NCBI GenBank assembly: GCA_964444885.1
Contig: CAYUIZ010000068.1
Span: 1-16,656 of the forward strand
Source of the DNA: CAYRGQ01 sp964444885
GTDB lineage: Bacteria; Bacteroidota; Bacteroidia; Sphingobacteriales; Sphingobacteriaceae
Direction of reading: 5' to 3'
Length of the DNA stretch: 16,656 nt
Below the pieces are notes generated by a model. It made no database searches. It saw only the letters and a list, made by a program, of their open reading frames with translations, and had not been told where the DNA came from. Below, piece after piece: positions 14,502 to 16,656 of this stretch. Position numbers and translations under genes: made by a program. Each line of letters begins with the position of its first letter. Position 1 is the first letter of the stretch.

Positions 14502-15665
14502 TTATTTCCACTTGACTGTTGTGAAGACAATCTTTCCGTAATGCTCTTTTTCAAATAACACCCCAATGCGCTTCTTTTTGAGGTGCACCAAGTCAGAATA
14601 AGCGGCATAAGCACCTTCGTACCCCTCAGGGGCCTTGGCGATATTCTTGTTGAAAAACCAGGTCTTGCCGCCATCGCGGCTGAGGCGCAGGGTGAGGTTA
14701 TTGCGGTGCTGGGTGTCGGCCGTATTGCAGAAGGCCAGATAGCGCTTGCCCTTCAGGTCAAACGCGATTAAGCTGCCTTGGTTAACCGGATCGGGCAATT
14801 GCGGATCGTAGTACGTTGTGTCCCACGTGGCACCCCCATCACTGCTGATCGAAATAATACGCGAACGCACGTTTCCCTGCTGATTGCGCGAGTTCATCAG
14901 CAACTTGTCCCCATCGATCAAGGCTGCCATCGACTCGTTGCTGCCTTCAAAAGGCACGATTGCGGATAGCTTAAACGTTTTGCCATGGTCGTCAGTATAG
15001 TAGCCGTGCGCTTTGTAATCGCGAAAAGCACTCAACGGCTCTCCTTCGGAATGGTTGGCCGCGATGTAAATCCGCCCTTTGAACTTCCCCTTGTCAAACT
15101 GCATTCCCTGTCCGGGCGTATTGGCATAACTGCGCCAGTCTTCGCTGAAATTGTAGGCGGGATTCGTTTGCGGACTCTTGGGACGGTGGGTCTGCGTGGT
15201 GATGTTGACCGGATCGGACCACGTATGCCCGCCGTCGGCAGAAACGACGTACCACACTTCGCGCAGGCCCAGGCCTTTTCTCACTTCTCCTTCGTGGTTA
15301 TTGCCCGTATTGTAAAACAGGAAAATGCGGCCTTGCGGATGTGCCGGGTCAAGCAAGTCGACCACCGGGGCTGGGTTGCCCGCCTGCAAGTCGCCATACT
15401 CGGCCACGCGCTGCAACGCACCCCACGTCTTGCCCTTGTCCGTACTGCGTTTCATCACAATATCAATGTCGCCAAAGTCCCCGGCATGGTGCACGCGCCC
15501 TTCCGCAAAGGCAAGCAAATCGCCATTCGGCGCCTTTACCATCGCGGGTATACGATAGTTCTCATAGCCGTCCTCGCCCGCCACAAACACCGGGATGTCC
15601 TGCGCCCGTGCTGCAAATGTCGCCACAAGCACGCATGTTACTAACCAAATCTTCTTCATGTTCAT
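14502..15665 (-). CDS. nanH: Secreted sialidase (exo-alpha-sialidase, GH33)
   Basis: The enzyme hydrolyses terminal sialic acids from glycoproteins, glycolipids or oligosaccharides in the periplasm or outside the cell. The 387-residue product has a type I signal peptide (MNMKKIWLVTCVLVATFAARA, cleavage before Gln22). The YRIP motif (37-40, the FRIP motif) holds an arginine of the triad that binds the sialic acid carboxylate. Asp-box repeats of the six-bladed beta-propeller are plain: STDKGKTW, SADGGHTW, TDDHGKTF, SSDGGATW and SRDGGKTW. EGAYAAYSDLV near the C-terminus should carry the catalytic Tyr. No CBM or sorting domain is attached. It starts 52 bases after the epimerase gene. A TAATTTTG box at 15686-15679 could be a -7 element of an internal promoter, but no -33 match was seen. 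The next gene, one base downstream, is the GH20 relic. The start could be Met1 or Met3. Confidence 0.93.
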   Translation of the reverse strand: MNMKKIWLVTCVLVATFAARAQDIPVFVAGEDGYENYRIPAMVKAPNGDLLAFAEGRVHHAGDFGDIDIVMKRSTDKGKTWGALQRVAEYGDLQAGNPAPVVDLLDPAHPQGRIFLFYNTGNNHEGEVRKGLGLREVWYVVSADGGHTWSDPVNITTQTHRPKSPQTNPAYNFSEDWRSYANTPGQGMQFDKGKFKGRIYIAANHSEGEPLSAFRDYKAHGYYTDDHGKTFKLSAIVPFEGSNESMAALIDGDKLLMNSRNQQGNVRSRIISISSDGGATWDTTYYDPQLPDPVNQGSLIAFDLKGKRYLAFCNTADTQHRNNLTLRLSRDGGKTWFFNKNIAKAPEGYEGAYAAYSDLVHLKKKRIGVLFEKEHYGKIVFTTVKWK

Positions 15666-15717
15666 TTTTATTTAATTGCAAAATTAGGGACGTTCCTAGC
15701 GCCCCTGTATCAGGTTG

Positions 15718-16656
15718 CTATTTCGACAGATATGCTTCCAAGAGTTGGTAGCAATACCACTCCTGTCGCGGCAAGTGGAATGGTCCTTTAAACAGGTTGC
15801 CTTTGGCCGTTTGCGCGATGCGTCCGTCGCGATGCAGGTATCCATACCATTCGCCCCGCTCCGTGTCGTGGAAGTGGCTGTAGGCGTATTCGTGTATTTG
15901 CTGGTGCCAGCGGGCGTATTTCTCATCACCAGTCATCAGGTAAGCGAGCAAGGTGGCGATGATGGTTTCGTTTTGGGGCCACCAAAACTTCATGTCTTGC
16001 CAATATTCCTGCACGGGTTTGCCGTACACATCGCGAAAATAGAGGATGCCTCCGTGTTCTTCATCCCAGCCGCGCTCCCACATGTAGTCGAGCATTTTGC
16101 ATCCGAGTTTAATCAGCTCGGGGTCATTGCCCCGTGCCTTGGCCTCGTGCAGGATAAACCAAGCCCCTTCGATGGCATGGCCCGGGTTGAGCGTGCGCCC
16201 GTCAATATGATCGATAATGCTTCCATCGGGCGCTACTTGCTCCATCACGCAGCGGATGTCGTCTTTAACAAATAAGGTCTCAATGTCGCTTACCCATGCA
16301 GCAATGGCATCATCGCAACGCGTATCGCCAATCGTTTCCCGCATTTGCTGGGCCGTATTGGTCATAATCATGGGCACGCCAATGCCTCGGACCGGGCGGG
16401 TGTCCGTGTATTTGGGCTGCAGGGTTTTCTTGCCCTCGGCATAATCGATGCACACACCGAAGAGCTCCCGCGCCCGCCGTGCCGCCTCGCCATCCCCGCT
16501 GGCTTGTGCATATGCCGCAAAGGCGATTGCCGCAAACGTTTCGGAAAAGAAATATCGCCGCTTGCGTATCGGTTGCCCGTCGCGGGTGACGTGAAAAAAC
16601 ATCTGCCCATCCGTATCAAAGCAATGCCGGGTCAGAAACTCATAGCCCAGTTTGGC
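15718..16656 (-). CDS. N-acylglucosamine 2-epimerase (AGE) family protein, cut by the right edge
   Basis: AGE-family enzymes interconvert ManNAc and GlcNAc (some members act on other sugars) in the cytoplasm. The visible C-terminal 312 residues have no start; the frame enters from the right edge with AKLGYEFLTRHCFD, and about 80 to 90 residues should lie beyond. The (alpha/alpha)6-barrel signatures are present: KRRYFFSETFAAIAF, LNPGHAIEGAWF with a catalytic His, MKFWWPQNETI, and KGPFHLPRQEW with the second catalytic His. The protein ends YLSK with TAG-free context up to its stop at 15718. Pairing with a sialidase supports the ManNAc role in sialic acid catabolism (after the lyase step); cellobiose 2-epimerase is an alternative within the superfamily but fits this locus less well. 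It is the first visible gene of the operon AGE-nanH-GH20 relic. Confidence 0.88.
   Translation of the reverse strand, partial: AKLGYEFLTRHCFDTDGQMFFHVTRDGQPIRKRRYFFSETFAAIAFAAYAQASGDGEAARRARELFGVCIDYAEGKKTLQPKYTDTRPVRGIGVPMIMTNTAQQMRETIGDTRCDDAIAAWVSDIETLFVKDDIRCVMEQVAPDGSIIDHIDGRTLNPGHAIEGAWFILHEAKARGNDPELIKLGCKMLDYMWERGWDEEHGGILYFRDVYGKPVQEYWQDMKFWWPQNETIIATLLAYLMTGDEKYARWHQQIHEYAYSHFHDTERGEWYGYLHRDGRIAQTAKGNLFKGPFHLPRQEWYCYQLLEAYLSK

Noticed and set aside
14985..15644. A 219-codon plus-strand frame
   Set aside because: It is antisense to the sialidase, which has a signal peptide, YRIP and Asp boxes; the antisense frame has none of these supports.
1..16656. Mobile element, prophage, CRISPR array, tRNA or rRNA
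   Set aside because: No transposase or integrase motifs, no direct-repeat array, no terminal inverted repeats and no cloverleaf or rRNA sequence were seen.

Overview
The window looks like chromosomal DNA from a Bacteroidota organism, most likely a moderately GC-rich member of the Sphingobacteriaceae. The evidence is a GldH-type lipoprotein, a RicT (PSP1) protein with the Bacteroidota-style Cys-rich N-terminus and basic tail, Bacteroidota-type delta-prime and UvrA proteins, and promoter candidates of the Bacteroidota form (-33 TTG, -7 TAnnTTTG) before holB and ndk. The genus is inference.

Layout, left to right. (1) Positions 1-2107, minus strand: two tightly spaced, damaged accessory genes. 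One is a secreted protein gene with an in-frame TAG just after its signal peptide, running off the left edge. The other is an HExxH metallopeptidase-like gene with no convincing start. (2) uvrA (minus) diverges from a four-gene plus-strand run: holB, ricT, gldH and a 64-residue membrane protein, with gaps or overlaps of 10 bases or less. (3) A hairpin at 8429-8446 separates that run from minus-strand ilvE. (4) A 513-base gap holds a structured element but no convincing gene. It is followed by a small 2-keto-3-deoxygluconate cassette (KDG kinase, then KDPG aldolase) and a Cys/Met-metabolism PLP enzyme, all on the minus strand. (5) A 380-base divergent intergenic region carries a good ndk promoter and hairpins that could exclude one another. 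(6) ndk (plus) ends at a hairpin terminator that faces a sialic acid/amino sugar operon read on the minus strand: AGE-family epimerase (cut by the right edge), then a secreted GH33 sialidase, then a badly decayed GH20 beta-N-acetylhexosaminidase pseudogene.

How the genes work together. The sialidase would release sialic acid from host or dietary glycans, and the epimerase would interconvert ManNAc and GlcNAc species. The GH20 enzyme that would have removed the next sugar (beta-linked GlcNAc/GalNAc) is lost here. KdgK and Eda convert 2-keto-3-deoxygluconate to pyruvate and glyceraldehyde-3-phosphate, as in uronate or pectin breakdown. holB and uvrA belong to replication and repair, ndk balances NTP pools, ilvE handles branched-chain amino acids, and GldH is an envelope lipoprotein associated with gliding/type IX secretion.

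I see no phage, IS element, CRISPR array, tRNA or rRNA. The most informative features are three gene-decay events: the GH20 relic, the amber-interrupted secreted protein and the start-less metallopeptidase. I did not find a convincing new biological system.
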